Below are positions 42,897-51,711 of a stretch of 64,000 nucleotides of DNA, in pieces. Positions within the stretch are counted from its first letter, which is position 1; each line of letters begins with the position of its first letter. Where the stretch lies: the NCBI RefSeq assembly GCF_030389965.1, contig NZ_CP128399.1, forward strand, positions 2,222,934 to 2,286,933, written 5' to 3'. The position numbers and the translations under genes were made by a program. This DNA comes from Candidatus Chlorohelix allophototropha. GTDB lineage: Bacteria; Chloroflexota; Chloroflexia; Chloroheliales; Chloroheliaceae. Below the pieces are notes generated by a model. The model saw nothing but the letters and a program-made list of their open reading frames with translations. It had not been told where the DNA came from and did not search any database.

Positions 42897-43913
42897 CTAA
42901 TTCTCAGGGTTTAAACCCCATTTTATGATAGTAGCCCCCCAACTAAAACCACCACCAAAACCTGCAACTGCCAGATACATTCCCTGTTTGAGCCTGCCTT
43001 CCTGCATAGCATCGTAGAGCGCAAGCGGAATTGAGGCAGAACTGGTATTGCCATACCGCTCTAGGTTCTGATAAGAAATGCCATCCGGCAACTCAAGGCG
43101 TTTTTGTACCGCATCTATTATACGGCTATTTGCTTGATGAGCAATCATTAGATTCAAATCACTCAACTGTAAATCAGAGTGTTTCAGGGCTTCAAGCGTA
43201 GTATCCGCCATCGCCCGCACTGCTGCTTTAAACACTTCCGCTCCGTTCATACGCAAAAAGTGGAGTTTGTCGCGGACAGTGTTTTCGGTGGTCGGGTAGC
43301 GGCTACCACCTGCCGGAATAATTAAGCAATCGGCTTTAGAGCCGTCACTTTTCAGCGCAACTTCCAGAATAGCGCCTGCTTTTTCATCGAAGCTAGCTTG
43401 CACTATTGCTGCGCCTGCCCCATCGCCGAAAAGAACACAGGTGCTGCGATCTTCCCAATCTACCACACGAGACATAGTTTCTGAGCCGATAACCAGCACT
43501 ACCCTAGCCATTCCGCTGTGGATGAAAGCACGCGCCACGCCTAACGCATACACAAAACCGGCACAAGCGGCTTCAAGATCGAAAGCGCCCGCTTTGGTGG
43601 CGCCTAGCGCAGCTTGTACCAACGAAGCGGTACTGGGGAAGGGGTGTTCAGGAATGAGGGTGGCGCAAATAACTAGGTCTATTTCTTCTGGGCGAAGTTT
43701 TGCCATTTTTAGCGCATTTTTGCCGGCTTCATACGCCATTGTGAAAGTGGTTTCATGGCTCTCAGCAATGCGCCGCTGACTAATTCCGGTGCGTTGCTTA
43801 ATCCATTCATCGCTAGTATCGACCATTTTTTCAAGATCATGATTGGAAAGAATTTTCGCAGGTAAATATATTCCTAGCCCGGTAATCGCAGCTGCGGGAT
43901 GCCCCTTGTTCAA
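42897..43913 (-). CDS. fabH: beta-ketoacyl-ACP synthase III
   Basis: The 338-residue condensing enzyme starts fatty acid synthesis by joining acyl-CoA to malonyl-ACP. The Cys-His-Asn triad is visible: Cys117 (DLEAACAGF), His in LMIAHQANSRI and Asn in YGNTSSASIP. The length and the N-terminal GLGIYLPAKILSN are typical. No other fab gene is adjacent. A consensus promoter lies at 44000-44028. Confidence 0.95.
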   Translation of the reverse strand: MNKGHPAAAITGLGIYLPAKILSNHDLEKMVDTSDEWIKQRTGISQRRIAESHETTFTMAYEAGKNALKMAKLRPEEIDLVICATLIPEHPFPSTASLVQAALGATKAGAFDLEAACAGFVYALGVARAFIHSGMARVVLVIGSETMSRVVDWEDRSTCVLFGDGAGAAIVQASFDEKAGAILEVALKSDGSKADCLIIPAGGSRYPTTENTVRDKLHFLRMNGAEVFKAAVRAMADTTLEALKHSDLQLSDLNLMIAHQANSRIIDAVQKRLELPDGISYQNLERYGNTSSASIPLALYDAMQEGRLKQGMYLAVAGFGGGFSWGATIIKWGLNPEN

Positions 43914-43999
43914 GCTGATTATCCTCCAGAACGAACATTATAGGTGGAGATAGCTATAAACCGATTAACCACGCTGTTAATATACTTTGGAATTAGGCT

Positions 44000-44028
44000 A
44001 TTATACGTTCTGGGGGGTGTACTTACAA
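44000..44028 (-). promoter_or_regulatory. fabH-sortase promoter
   Basis: On the minus strand TTGTAA (44023-44028) and TATAAT (44000-44005) are 17 bases apart, about 85 bases upstream of the fabH start. Confidence 0.75.
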
Positions 44029-44035
44029 GGCATTT

Positions 44036-44974
44036 TCACGTATTGAGCAAAACCTCGACAGTTGCATGGTCGCGCAGGGTTTTAATATAAGCGCTAAAAG
44101 CCTCTTGGCGGCGCTGCTCTAATAAATCGAGAGGAAGTTGCCGTACTTCCCGCCCTTCTACTTTGATAATATGCCAACCAAGTGAGGTTTTGATTGGTCC
44201 GCTAAAAGTTCCAATTTTAAGGGAAAACGCGGCTTGCTCGAAGGACGGTTCGGTTTGCCCTTTGAAAACCCAATCTAGGTCTCCGCCCTTTTTGGCGCTG
44301 GCGACATCAAGGGAAAACTGGGTTGCCAGTGCGGCAAAATCTGCGCCCTGTTGCAAACGCACAAAAATATCCTTAGCCTCTTTTTCAGTGCCTAGCAAGA
44401 TATGGCGAACTTTTACCTGTTCTTCTTTATCCTGAACGGTGGCGTGCTGTTCTAGCATTTTACTGAAAAGCAAACCCTGTTCAAGGGCGCGGCGGTTATC
44501 GGTATCGCTCATAAAGCGGCGAGATAGCCAGATTTTGTAGGTATCCTCACCACCAATTTGCTGCTTGAAATTTTCAAGTTGGTTGGTAACATCTTGGGCA
44601 GAAACGGTCACATTTTCTTTGCGCGCTTCACTTTCAATCACGGCGTAGTTAATTAATCCCTGCAATACCTGATCGCGTAATTCTTTCAAGCGTGTTTTAT
44701 TGGTTTCGGTGTTCCAATCAATTGTGCCACCATTTTGTTCCTCGCTGGTTACACGGGTCTGGTCTAACGCTTGGTTAAACTCGTTCGCGCTGATTTCTGT
44801 CCCGTTCACCTTTGCAACGGCACCAGTAGCATAACCGATTCTAGGGTTTGAGGAGGGAGTGGGAAATGGTAACAAACCACCACCGCTAGGGGTAATTTGC
44901 GGAGTCGCGGCGGCTTCATCGCCACAGGCTGTCAATAGCAGCAATAGAATAATTAAAGACAATAGTTTTTTCAT
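44036..44974 (-). CDS. SurA/PrsA-like peptidyl-prolyl isomerase lipoprotein
   Basis: A lipobox LTAC (Cys17) anchors this 312-residue protein outside the membrane. Residues ~50-165 form a SurA-N-like chaperone domain (VNGTEISANEFNQAL). Residues ~185-280 are a parvulin domain with KVRHILLGTEKEA, GGDLDWVFKGQ and SLGWHIIKVEGRE. It should assist folding of exported proteins such as the lipoproteins in this window. It lies upstream of fabH on the same strand. Confidence 0.9.
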   Translation of the reverse strand: MKKLLSLIILLLLLTACGDEAAATPQITPSGGGLLPFPTPSSNPRIGYATGAVAKVNGTEISANEFNQALDQTRVTSEEQNGGTIDWNTETNKTRLKELRDQVLQGLINYAVIESEARKENVTVSAQDVTNQLENFKQQIGGEDTYKIWLSRRFMSDTDNRRALEQGLLFSKMLEQHATVQDKEEQVKVRHILLGTEKEAKDIFVRLQQGADFAALATQFSLDVASAKKGGDLDWVFKGQTEPSFEQAAFSLKIGTFSGPIKTSLGWHIIKVEGREVRQLPLDLLEQRRQEAFSAYIKTLRDHATVEVLLNT

Positions 44975-45180
44975 GCGCCTTATTTTAGCACAGATGCTTA
45001 TTGTTGTTGAGCTTGAAGAATAAATAAAGGTCTCTCATATTTTGATAGTCCCACCGAATTTAGTTAAGCCTAATCAGCATATAAAGAAAATCCCCTACAA
45101 TTTATTAGCAAAATTGTCTTAATATACACTTATATTTACCAGAACTTTTACATATCTGAAGTATTCTAAATGCGGTGAGA

Positions 45181-45198
45181 TTGTGATATTTATAACAA
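45181..45198 (+). promoter_or_regulatory. Rex-like operator upstream of hydrogenase
   Basis: The 18 bases starting TTGTGATA and ending TATAACAA form an imperfect palindrome (7 of 8 arm positions pair). They match the length and outer bases of the known Rex site TTGTGAA-N4-TTCACAA. The site lies 26 bases before the GTG start of the small subunit, where a bound repressor would block transcription. Confidence 0.45.
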
Positions 45199-45224
45199 AC
45201 ATTCATATGTGAAAGGCTACTTCT

Positions 45225-46031
45225 GTGACAAAACTCACACGGGGCAAACCCAAACTGGCAGTTTGGAAATTTACCTCCTGCGATGGTTGCCAGCTTACAT
45301 TACTTAATCATGAAGATGAACTACTTAAATTACTGGGCGATGCCGACTTGGCTTATTTCCCCGAAGCTACCAGTTCTCACTTGAAAGGTCCCTATCAGCT
45401 ATCGCTGGTGGAAGGCTCAATTTCAACTGCTCACGAAGCTGAAAAAATACAAGAGGTTCGCGCTGCCTCCAAATATTTGGTGACTATGGGTGCTTGCGCA
45501 ATGGCTGGTGGTTTGCAGGCTCTTCGAAACTTTAAGGATGCTGGTGAATTTACGAGTGTGGTTTACCCAATGCCAGACTACGTTGAAACCCTACATAAAT
45601 CTACTCCTATATCAGAGCATGTAACGGTGGATTATGAGGCGCGGGGTTGCCCGGTCAATACCGATACATTAATTCAGGTTGTCAGAGCTTTCCTATTCGG
45701 CGAACCCTTGCCTGAAACAAATAATCGCAGCGTGTGTGTGGACTGTAAAAAACTTGGGTTATCATGCATAATGCTGGATCAAGGTATTACATGTATGGGT
45801 CCCCTTACTCAATCAGGCTGTGGCGCGTTATGCCCTTCCTTTAACCGCGCTTGCGCTGGTTGCTACGGTCCCCGCAAATTTGCCCACCCGGAAGCCTTAG
45901 AACGACACTGGCGGCAATTGGGTATTCCCGAAGGTGAAATTGCGCGCGCCTTTAGAGGAATACATTCCTACTCAGAAACGTACCGGAATCATACTCTAAA
46001 AGAGGAGGCGAAGGTCGGTGAATCAAACTAG
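45225..46031 (+). CDS. [NiFe] hydrogenase small subunit (group 3-like)
   Basis: This 268-residue electron-transfer subunit has the proximal-cluster ligands CDGC (Cys19, Cys22), GAC (Cys91) and RGCPVN. A C-terminal region with further Cys (VCVDC, ITCMGPLTQSGCGALC, CAGC) can hold extra iron-sulfur clusters. There is no Tat signal, so it is cytosolic. This fits the delta subunit of bidirectional group 3b/3-type enzymes. The start is GTG 45225. It overlaps the large subunit gene by 14 bases. Confidence 0.92.
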   Translation: MTKLTRGKPKLAVWKFTSCDGCQLTLLNHEDELLKLLGDADLAYFPEATSSHLKGPYQLSLVEGSISTAHEAEKIQEVRAASKYLVTMGACAMAGGLQALRNFKDAGEFTSVVYPMPDYVETLHKSTPISEHVTVDYEARGCPVNTDTLIQVVRAFLFGEPLPETNNRSVCVDCKKLGLSCIMLDQGITCMGPLTQSGCGALCPSFNRACAGCYGPRKFAHPEALERHWRQLGIPEGEIARAFRGIHSYSETYRNHTLKEEAKVGESN

Positions 46032-47310
46032 AACTATTAAGGTTGAAAATATAGCGCGAATTGAGGGTGAAGGTAAGCTGCTGATTAAAGTGAGGCATGG
46101 CGAAGTGGAAGCGGTTCATTTGGATATATTTGAACCGCCGCGCTTTTTTGAAGCATTCCTGAAGGGTCGGCACTATAAAGAAGTGCCGGATATGGTTTCG
46201 CGAATCTGCGGTATTTGCCCGGTTGCACATCAGATGAGTTCGATACACGCGCTTGAGCAAATTCTGGGAGTAACTATTGACCCGCAAGTAAGGGCGTTAC
46301 GCCGGGTATTATATTTGGGCGAATGGCTCGAAAGCCACGCCCTTCATGTGCATATGCTGCATGCGCCCGATTTTGTAGGTACTACCGACGTAATTCAGAT
46401 GACCAAAACCTACCCTGAAGAAGTACAGCGCGGTATCAAGCTGAAAAAACTCGGTCATGAAATTATGACTGTGCTTGGTGGCAGGGCTGTTCACCCTATT
46501 AACGTGAGAGTAGGCGGTTTTTACAAGAGTCCTAAAAAGGCTGATCTGGCAGACCTTATTGAACGGCTGAAATGGGGTAGAGAAGCCGCGCTGGATACAA
46601 TACGTTGGGTTTCGACCTTGCCTTTCCCTGAATATGAGCAGGACTACGAATTTGTATCGTTGCGACATCCTGACGAATATCCGGTAAATGAAGGCAGACT
46701 AATTTCCAGTCGAGGCTTGGACATCCCGGTGAGCGATTACGAAAAGCATTTTGTGGAAGAGCAGGTTGCCAATTCTAATGCGCTACATTCGAGAGTTAAA
46801 GAGCGGGGTGCCTATCTAGTTGGACCGCTGGCACGCTTTAACCTTAACTTTGATAAACTTGCCCCAATAGCGCAGCAAGCCGCACAGGAAGCTGGTTTGA
46901 ACGGAACTTGCAATAATCCCTTCAAAAGTATTATTGTACGCAGTATTGAATCGTTACACATCTGTGAGGAGTCGCTTAGTTTGCTGGGAAATTACGAAGA
47001 ACCTGACAAAGCAGCGGTTGCTACCGAACCTCGCGCGGGCAAGGGTTATAGTTGTACCGAAGCGCCCCGTGGTTTGTTGTATCATTACTACGAGTTGGAC
47101 GAGCAGGGGTTGGTAAAAGAAGCGCAGATTATTCCACCTACCGCCCAAAATCAGAATAAAATTGAAGAAGATTTGTTTCGCTTTGTAAGTGATAATCTTG
47201 AGATGCCCAAGGCTCAAATGACAGCCAAGTGTGAGCAAACCATTCGGAATTACGACCCTTGCCTGTCGTGTGCCACTCACTTTCTCAAGCTTGAGTTCGA
47301 TGAGGAATAA
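46018..47310 (+). CDS. [NiFe] hydrogenase large subunit (group 3-like)
   Basis: The 430-residue catalytic subunit binds the NiFe centre through Cys64 and Cys67 (RICGICPVAH) and Cys415 and Cys418 (DPCLSCATH). The residues after His421 are the maturation tail removed by the protease encoded next. It would split or make H2. The start is GTG 46018, inside the small subunit gene. The usual beta and gamma (flavin/diaphorase) subunits are absent from the operon, so its electron partner must be elsewhere. Confidence 0.95.
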   Translation: MNQTRTIKVENIARIEGEGKLLIKVRHGEVEAVHLDIFEPPRFFEAFLKGRHYKEVPDMVSRICGICPVAHQMSSIHALEQILGVTIDPQVRALRRVLYLGEWLESHALHVHMLHAPDFVGTTDVIQMTKTYPEEVQRGIKLKKLGHEIMTVLGGRAVHPINVRVGGFYKSPKKADLADLIERLKWGREAALDTIRWVSTLPFPEYEQDYEFVSLRHPDEYPVNEGRLISSRGLDIPVSDYEKHFVEEQVANSNALHSRVKERGAYLVGPLARFNLNFDKLAPIAQQAAQEAGLNGTCNNPFKSIIVRSIESLHICEESLSLLGNYEEPDKAAVATEPRAGKGYSCTEAPRGLLYHYYELDEQGLVKEAQIIPPTAQNQNKIEEDLFRFVSDNLEMPKAQMTAKCEQTIRNYDPCLSCATHFLKLEFDEE

Positions 47311-47313
47311 ACT

Positions 47314-47799
47314 TTGGTAACTGATAGTGTTATAAAATTGCCCATCCTAATTATAGGGGTGGGCAATTATTACAGAGGAGATGATTCAGCCGGGCTACTT
47401 CTGGCGCAAACTTTGGCAAGTAAAAATGTGCCGGGGGTTCAGGTAGAAGAATTTGATAGTGATGGTTCAGGCTTGCTCAGTTTGTGGGAAGATGTTGACG
47501 GTGTGATTGTCATTGATGCCGTATCTTCCGGTAACAAAGTAGGTCGAATCTATCGCTTTGAGCCACTTGCCAAGCCTTTGCCTTCCAGTTTTTTTAGCAC
47601 TTCAACCCACAATTTTGGAGTAGCGGAAGCCATAGAATTGGCACGCGCTTTAGATTGCCTTCCATCCCGTTTAGTAGTGTTCGGAGTTGAAGGCACAAAC
47701 TTCAAAATGGGCGACCCGCTCTCTCCAGAGGTTGAAGCTGCACTTCCTACTTTGCTACAGCAAATTCTAGATGAGGTAGATAAACTTAAGCTATCTTAA
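47314..47799 (+). CDS. hydrogenase maturation endopeptidase
   Basis: The 161 residues match the HycI/HyaD family: VGNYYRGDDSAG near the N-terminus with the Ni-binding acidic residue, VIVIDAVSS, and a Ni-binding His in STHNFG. It clips the C-terminal tail of the large subunit after nickel insertion. The start is TTG 47314 with GAGGAA six bases upstream, right after the large subunit stop. Confidence 0.93.
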   Translation: MVTDSVIKLPILIIGVGNYYRGDDSAGLLLAQTLASKNVPGVQVEEFDSDGSGLLSLWEDVDGVIVIDAVSSGNKVGRIYRFEPLAKPLPSSFFSTSTHNFGVAEAIELARALDCLPSRLVVFGVEGTNFKMGDPLSPEVEAALPTLLQQILDEVDKLKLS

Positions 47800-48098
47800 T
47801 ACCACCTGTTGCTATTTCACAAAAAGCCGTTGAATGGGTAAGGTATTTTAGCGGGATAAAACCAAAGTATCAGCAAATCATCTATAATAAGCTGTGAAAG
47901 TATCTGAGTATCTCAAAGGGAATTTGTATGTAAAGGTATAATGGAGCTTAACAGGCACATTGATTATTTTAGCTTCACAATCTGACTATCAAATACCCTG
48001 ATAAACTTGAATTTTTACGAGAGTATGTTAATAATTTTGCAGTCTATTTTTTTACCAATCGTTGTTTATATTCCGCTTGTTACTGTGGAGGTTCAGTA
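47800..48098 (+). other. AT-rich intergenic region before the serine hydrolase
   Basis: Nothing coding is seen. A TATAAT-type box lies near 47938-47943 without a good -35. No terminator hairpin for the hydrogenase operon was found. Confidence 0.5.
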
Positions 48099-49496
48099 AT
48101 GGTAACCGCTCAACAGGCATATAACTATGTGTTGCAGCAAGAACGCCTGGGCAACTACCAGTCTGCTTATGAGACTCTTGTAGATTTACAGCATAACTAT
48201 CCTAATTATTTGGATGTTCCGGTACGGCTCTACCAACTACAACAACGGGGGCTCACCTATACCGGGATGCAAAGCTTTTTCTATCAAAAGCCATTTGAAT
48301 ATAATAAGAATTCCGCGAAAAAAGGTTCTAGCAAAAGCAAACCATGGTTAGTAGTGGGTTTGGTGGTTTCAACCCTTGTGCTTATTGCGGCTGTGGTCGC
48401 GATTGTGTTAGTAGTAACGGGTAAAAAGGCAGATGACTCTACCAAGACTGCTAGCGCTGCCTCGGCTACTCCTGCGCCAAATGTAGAAAAAACCGGGATT
48501 ATTCTACCTCCCAGAACGACTACGGTTACCACTACTCGGCAAACTACCGCCAGCACTACTGTGGCTGTTACAACGCCTGAGCCTACTACTAATGTTGCGC
48601 CTGATACAACTGCCAGCGATACAACTGATACTGTCGCTACCGCTACGCCAGAACCCACTTCTACACCTGAGCCGACTCCGAGCGCAACTCAAGACCCCGA
48701 TGAGCTAAATAACCTCGATCGCATATTTGGTAATTTACCTAAAGGCGCAAATGCTATAGTAATATTGCCTACCGGGGATTTTGTAGCAGTAAACGAGAAT
48801 GTCAAGATTCCGGCTGCCAGTCTTATCAAATTGTGGATTGCCGCCACAGTGCTCGATGAAGCGGAGAAGGGCAACATTAGCCTATCGGATACCTACGTTC
48901 TGAAAAAAGACGCCCAAGTATCCGGCACGGGGATAATGAATCAACTCGCTTTGGTTGGTACTAAGTTCACCTACGAAGATATACTGTATAACATGCTCGT
49001 CCATAGCGATAATACGGCGGCTAATCTCCTGATTGATAAACTGGGTGGATTCCAAAAAGTTAACGACTATTCCAAAAATAACGGTTACAAAGACACCCTT
49101 TTGCAACGCAAACTGGGACTTCCCGATGCTAATCACGAAAATTATACTTCGGCACAAGACCTTGGACAGTTTCTCTATGATCTAGTAGATGGTTATGTGG
49201 TTAGTGAAAAAGCTTCGGCTCAACTAATGCAAATTTTAAAGGCGCGGGCTACCAGCGGAGATAACAATGAAGACCATGCCCTTAATATGTTCGCTACAGA
49301 CTTACCCAAAGGTGTAAACTATGGACATTTGAGTGGGCAAAACACCAATTTTCGAGGGGAAAGCGGCTTTTTCTTTAAAACAAATGGAAAGCCGGTTGTA
49401 GTCGTAGTTATAATCATCGGGAACGAATTGCAGGCTGAACAAGCAATAAACCGTTTCATTGGGGAAGCCTGGGTGGTTACATCAGGACGACCATAA
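48099..49496 (+). CDS. membrane-anchored class A beta-lactamase-like serine hydrolase
   Basis: Residues ~1-60 form a cytosolic TPR-like helical segment, and ~83-107 a single membrane helix. Residues ~115-200 are a Thr/Pro-rich spacer, and ~210-465 a serine hydrolase domain of beta-lactamase fold. The SxxK motif is Ser241-Leu-Ile-Lys244, and SDN is at 303-305. The KTG position is not the classic one (GESG near residue 425). This suggests a peptidoglycan-active or esterase-like enzyme as much as a true beta-lactamase. GGAGG lies 7 bases before the ATG. Confidence 0.82.
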   Translation: MVTAQQAYNYVLQQERLGNYQSAYETLVDLQHNYPNYLDVPVRLYQLQQRGLTYTGMQSFFYQKPFEYNKNSAKKGSSKSKPWLVVGLVVSTLVLIAAVVAIVLVVTGKKADDSTKTASAASATPAPNVEKTGIILPPRTTTVTTTRQTTASTTVAVTTPEPTTNVAPDTTASDTTDTVATATPEPTSTPEPTPSATQDPDELNNLDRIFGNLPKGANAIVILPTGDFVAVNENVKIPAASLIKLWIAATVLDEAEKGNISLSDTYVLKKDAQVSGTGIMNQLALVGTKFTYEDILYNMLVHSDNTAANLLIDKLGGFQKVNDYSKNNGYKDTLLQRKLGLPDANHENYTSAQDLGQFLYDLVDGYVVSEKASAQLMQILKARATSGDNNEDHALNMFATDLPKGVNYGHLSGQNTNFRGESGFFFKTNGKPVVVVVIIIGNELQAEQAINRFIGEAWVVTSGRP

Positions 49497-49661
49497 ATTT
49501 AGTTTACGCTCAAGTTTGTACTATAGCAGGCTAAAAACAAGCGGCAAAAACCAGCCTGTCGAGTACAGACTTGGGAATTAAATAAACATTCGGACTGGAA
49601 GCTTATATAAAAGTTTTGGAGAAAGTAGAGCTTAGACCCTAAGTTACAAGTTAAGGTAGTA

Positions 49662-49712
49662 AGGGAATGTCAAAACAAACGAGGACTCTTGGAAGGTCGT
49701 TTGACAATCCCT
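49662..49712. repeat. imperfect inverted repeat
   Basis: AGGGAATGTCAAA... (from 49662) pairs with TCGTTTGACAATCCCT (49697-49712) with a small internal mismatch. It may be the end of the decayed insertion sequence or a terminator of the serine hydrolase gene. The rest of 49497-49799 has nothing else recognisable except the stem AGACCATTTC/GAAATGGTCT at 49791-49814. Confidence 0.45.
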
Positions 49713-49799
49713 AATGTCATTTTGCGCTAGATATAAGGCTCAGAGTTTCTCCCCGCTTTAAAGTTTGACTGTAATGGTACAACCTTCGATAGACCATTT

Positions 49800-50150
49800 C
49801 TACCGAAATGGTCTAAATGGTTGCTTCAATTCTTCCGCTACGGTGTCAGTCAAATCCATTAAGACGCTGCCGGTTAAACAACGCTGTTCCAATACATTCG
49901 TCAGATAAATGTACCACTTTCCTTCATAAACTACTTCCACCAACCGCAGGATTTTGCTCATTGCTCGCTTCTTTGAAGCCTACCCGCACTAATTGCTCCA
50001 CCACCCGGTAGTTCATATTGCTTTTGACCCATGTTACAAAATATTGGTGCCCCGGGGTCATTTTACGCTTTCGCCGCTTGCTATTAACTTGGTAATGTAC
50101 AAATTGGGTAAATTCGAGTTTAAATACCCCGATATAATCAAGGTTACCTA
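49800..50150 (-). pseudogene. decayed IS4-type transposase fragment
   Basis: The minus strand reads DYIGVFKLEFTQFVHYQ and TPGHQYFVTWVKSN in one frame, then shifts near 49950 into LVEVVYEGKWYIYLTNVLEQ, ending at a stop at 49800-49802. The phrase EGKWYIYLTNVL is characteristic of the core of IS4-family transposases (usually followed by the DDE Glu region). Start and end of the gene are missing and the frame is broken, so it is not functional. It marks past transposition next to the apparently acquired ABC cluster. Confidence 0.7.
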
Positions 50151-50158
50151 CTCAATTG

Positions 50159-50929
50159 TCATGCTGCTTTATGTTTATAAACTCGCATTGCGAAACCATA
50201 CGCAACAACTAGAATACCTAAGCACCATGCAAGAGCGACCCATATATTATTGCCCACTGGCTGGTCTGACAATAACGCGCGGAGAGCTTCTACTATCGAA
50301 GTTACCGGTTGGTTTTCAGCAAAGGCGCGAACGACCGACGGCATAGTTTTGGTGGGTACGAACGCCGAACTGATAAATGGAAGGTAGATAAGCGGGTAGG
50401 AAAAAGCGCCTACACCGTCCACCGATTTTGCAGACAGTCCGGCAATCGCCGCAATCCAGGTCAAAGCCAGCGTAAACAACGTTAGTATCCCGGCGATGGC
50501 AAGCCATGAGAGTACCCCCGCCGACGAGCGGAAGCCCATAATGAGCGCTACGAGAATGATTACGACAACCGAAATCGCATTGGATACCAGCGAGGTCAGC
50601 ACATGCCCCCACAACACAGCCGAACGCGCAATCGGCATGGAATGGAACCGTTCGAAGAGGCCTCTTTGCATATCAATAAATAAGCGGTAAGCCGTATAAG
50701 ATATGCCACTTGCAATCGCAATCAGCAGGATACCGGGCAGCAGGTAATTCACATAGTTGTCCGTGCCGCTTTGAATCGCACCACCGAACACATAGACGAA
50801 CAGAAGCATAAACGCAATCGGCATAATGGTGACCGTGATGATGGTGTCCATGCTGCGAAGAATATGGCGCATGGAACGCCCAAGCATAACGCCTATATCG
50901 CTGAAAAAGTGCTTCTTTATTATTTCCAT
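50159..50929 (-). CDS. ABC-2 type exporter permease
   Basis: The 256 residues have six predicted helices and the ABC-2 pattern (MLGRSMRHILRSMD, VNYLLPGILL, MQRGLFERFHSMPI). The frame runs on to 51094, but that extension overlaps the ATPase gene. ATG 50929, with GAGGG 5 bases before, is the clear start. It works with the ATPase 16 bases upstream. Base composition looks more GC-rich than the neighbours, and a transposase remnant abuts its 3' end. Confidence 0.9.
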   Translation of the reverse strand: MEIIKKHFFSDIGVMLGRSMRHILRSMDTIITVTIMPIAFMLLFVYVFGGAIQSGTDNYVNYLLPGILLIAIASGISYTAYRLFIDMQRGLFERFHSMPIARSAVLWGHVLTSLVSNAISVVVIILVALIMGFRSSAGVLSWLAIAGILTLFTLALTWIAAIAGLSAKSVDGVGAFSYPLIYLPFISSAFVPTKTMPSVVRAFAENQPVTSIVEALRALLSDQPVGNNIWVALAWCLGILVVAYGFAMRVYKHKAA

Positions 50930-50945
50930 ATACTTTCCCTCTTTT

Positions 50946-51698
50946 TTAACCGATGATGGCGAGGAATATCTCCTCCAATGTCGGCTGTTTTTCAACATAC
51001 TCCACCTTTGCAGGCGGAAACAGACTTTTAAGCTCAGCGAGCGTGCCGTTGGCAATAATCTTACCCTTATGCAGAATAGCAATTCGGTCGGCAAGTTGTT
51101 CAGCCTCCTCCAAATACTGGGTGGTCAGGAATACCGTCGTGCCATTGTCTGAAAGCTCTTTGACAATCTTCCAAACCTCAAGGCGCGCCTCTGGGTCAAG
51201 CCCAGTAGTCGGCTCATCGAGGAAAATAAGCGGCGGTTTTCCTACAAGACTCATGGTGATGTCGAGCCGGCGGCGCATACCACCCGAATAAGTGGACACC
51301 CTCCGCTCGGCGATGGCGGTTAAGCCGAGGCGTTTCAGCAGTTCGTCCGCAATCTGACGAGGCTGATTAAGGTGCCGCAGCTTGGCAATCATGATAAGAT
51401 TTTCCCGTCCGGTCAAAATCTCGTCAACGGCGGCAAATTGCCCTGTCAGGCTAATCGACTGCCGCACATTGTCTGCCTTTGACACAACATCGAATCCGTT
51501 TACGATAGCAGTACCGCTGTCCGGTTTCAGCAGTGTGGTAAGGATTTTGATAATCGTGGTCTTGCCTGCGCCGTTGGAGCCGAGTAGGGCGAAAATAGTG
51601 CCAGCTTTTACTTGAAAATTAACTCCTGTCAACACAGATACGTTTTTATAGGATTTTTTCAACCCTTGCACCGAGATGGCGCTTCCATTTTGTGACAT
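50946..51698 (-). CDS. ABC exporter ATPase
   Basis: Walker A GSNGAGKT, signature YSGGMRRRLDITMSL, Walker B LIFLDEPTTGLDP and the H-loop TTQYLEEAEQLADRIA are intact. It is a DrrA/daunorubicin-resistance-type ATPase without the long C-terminal domain of the one at 29726. ATG 51698 has GAGG 8 bases upstream, while ATG 51704 is only 2 bases from it. It lies between regulator and permease genes in one operon. Confidence 0.93.
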   Translation of the reverse strand: MSQNGSAISVQGLKKSYKNVSVLTGVNFQVKAGTIFALLGSNGAGKTTIIKILTTLLKPDSGTAIVNGFDVVSKADNVRQSISLTGQFAAVDEILTGRENLIMIAKLRHLNQPRQIADELLKRLGLTAIAERRVSTYSGGMRRRLDITMSLVGKPPLIFLDEPTTGLDPEARLEVWKIVKELSDNGTTVFLTTQYLEEAEQLADRIAILHKGKIIANGTLAELKSLFPPAKVEYVEKQPTLEEIFLAIIG

Positions 51699-51711
51699 AT
51701 TCATTACCTCT

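Noticed and set aside
48099-49496. Calling the serine hydrolase a plain beta-lactamase
   Set aside because: The KTG motif is not in its normal form and the membrane anchor and cytosolic head do not fit a typical secreted resistance enzyme.
50930-51094. N-terminal extension of the ABC permease frame
   Set aside because: It lies within the ATPase coding sequence, and a good ribosome site precedes ATG 50929.
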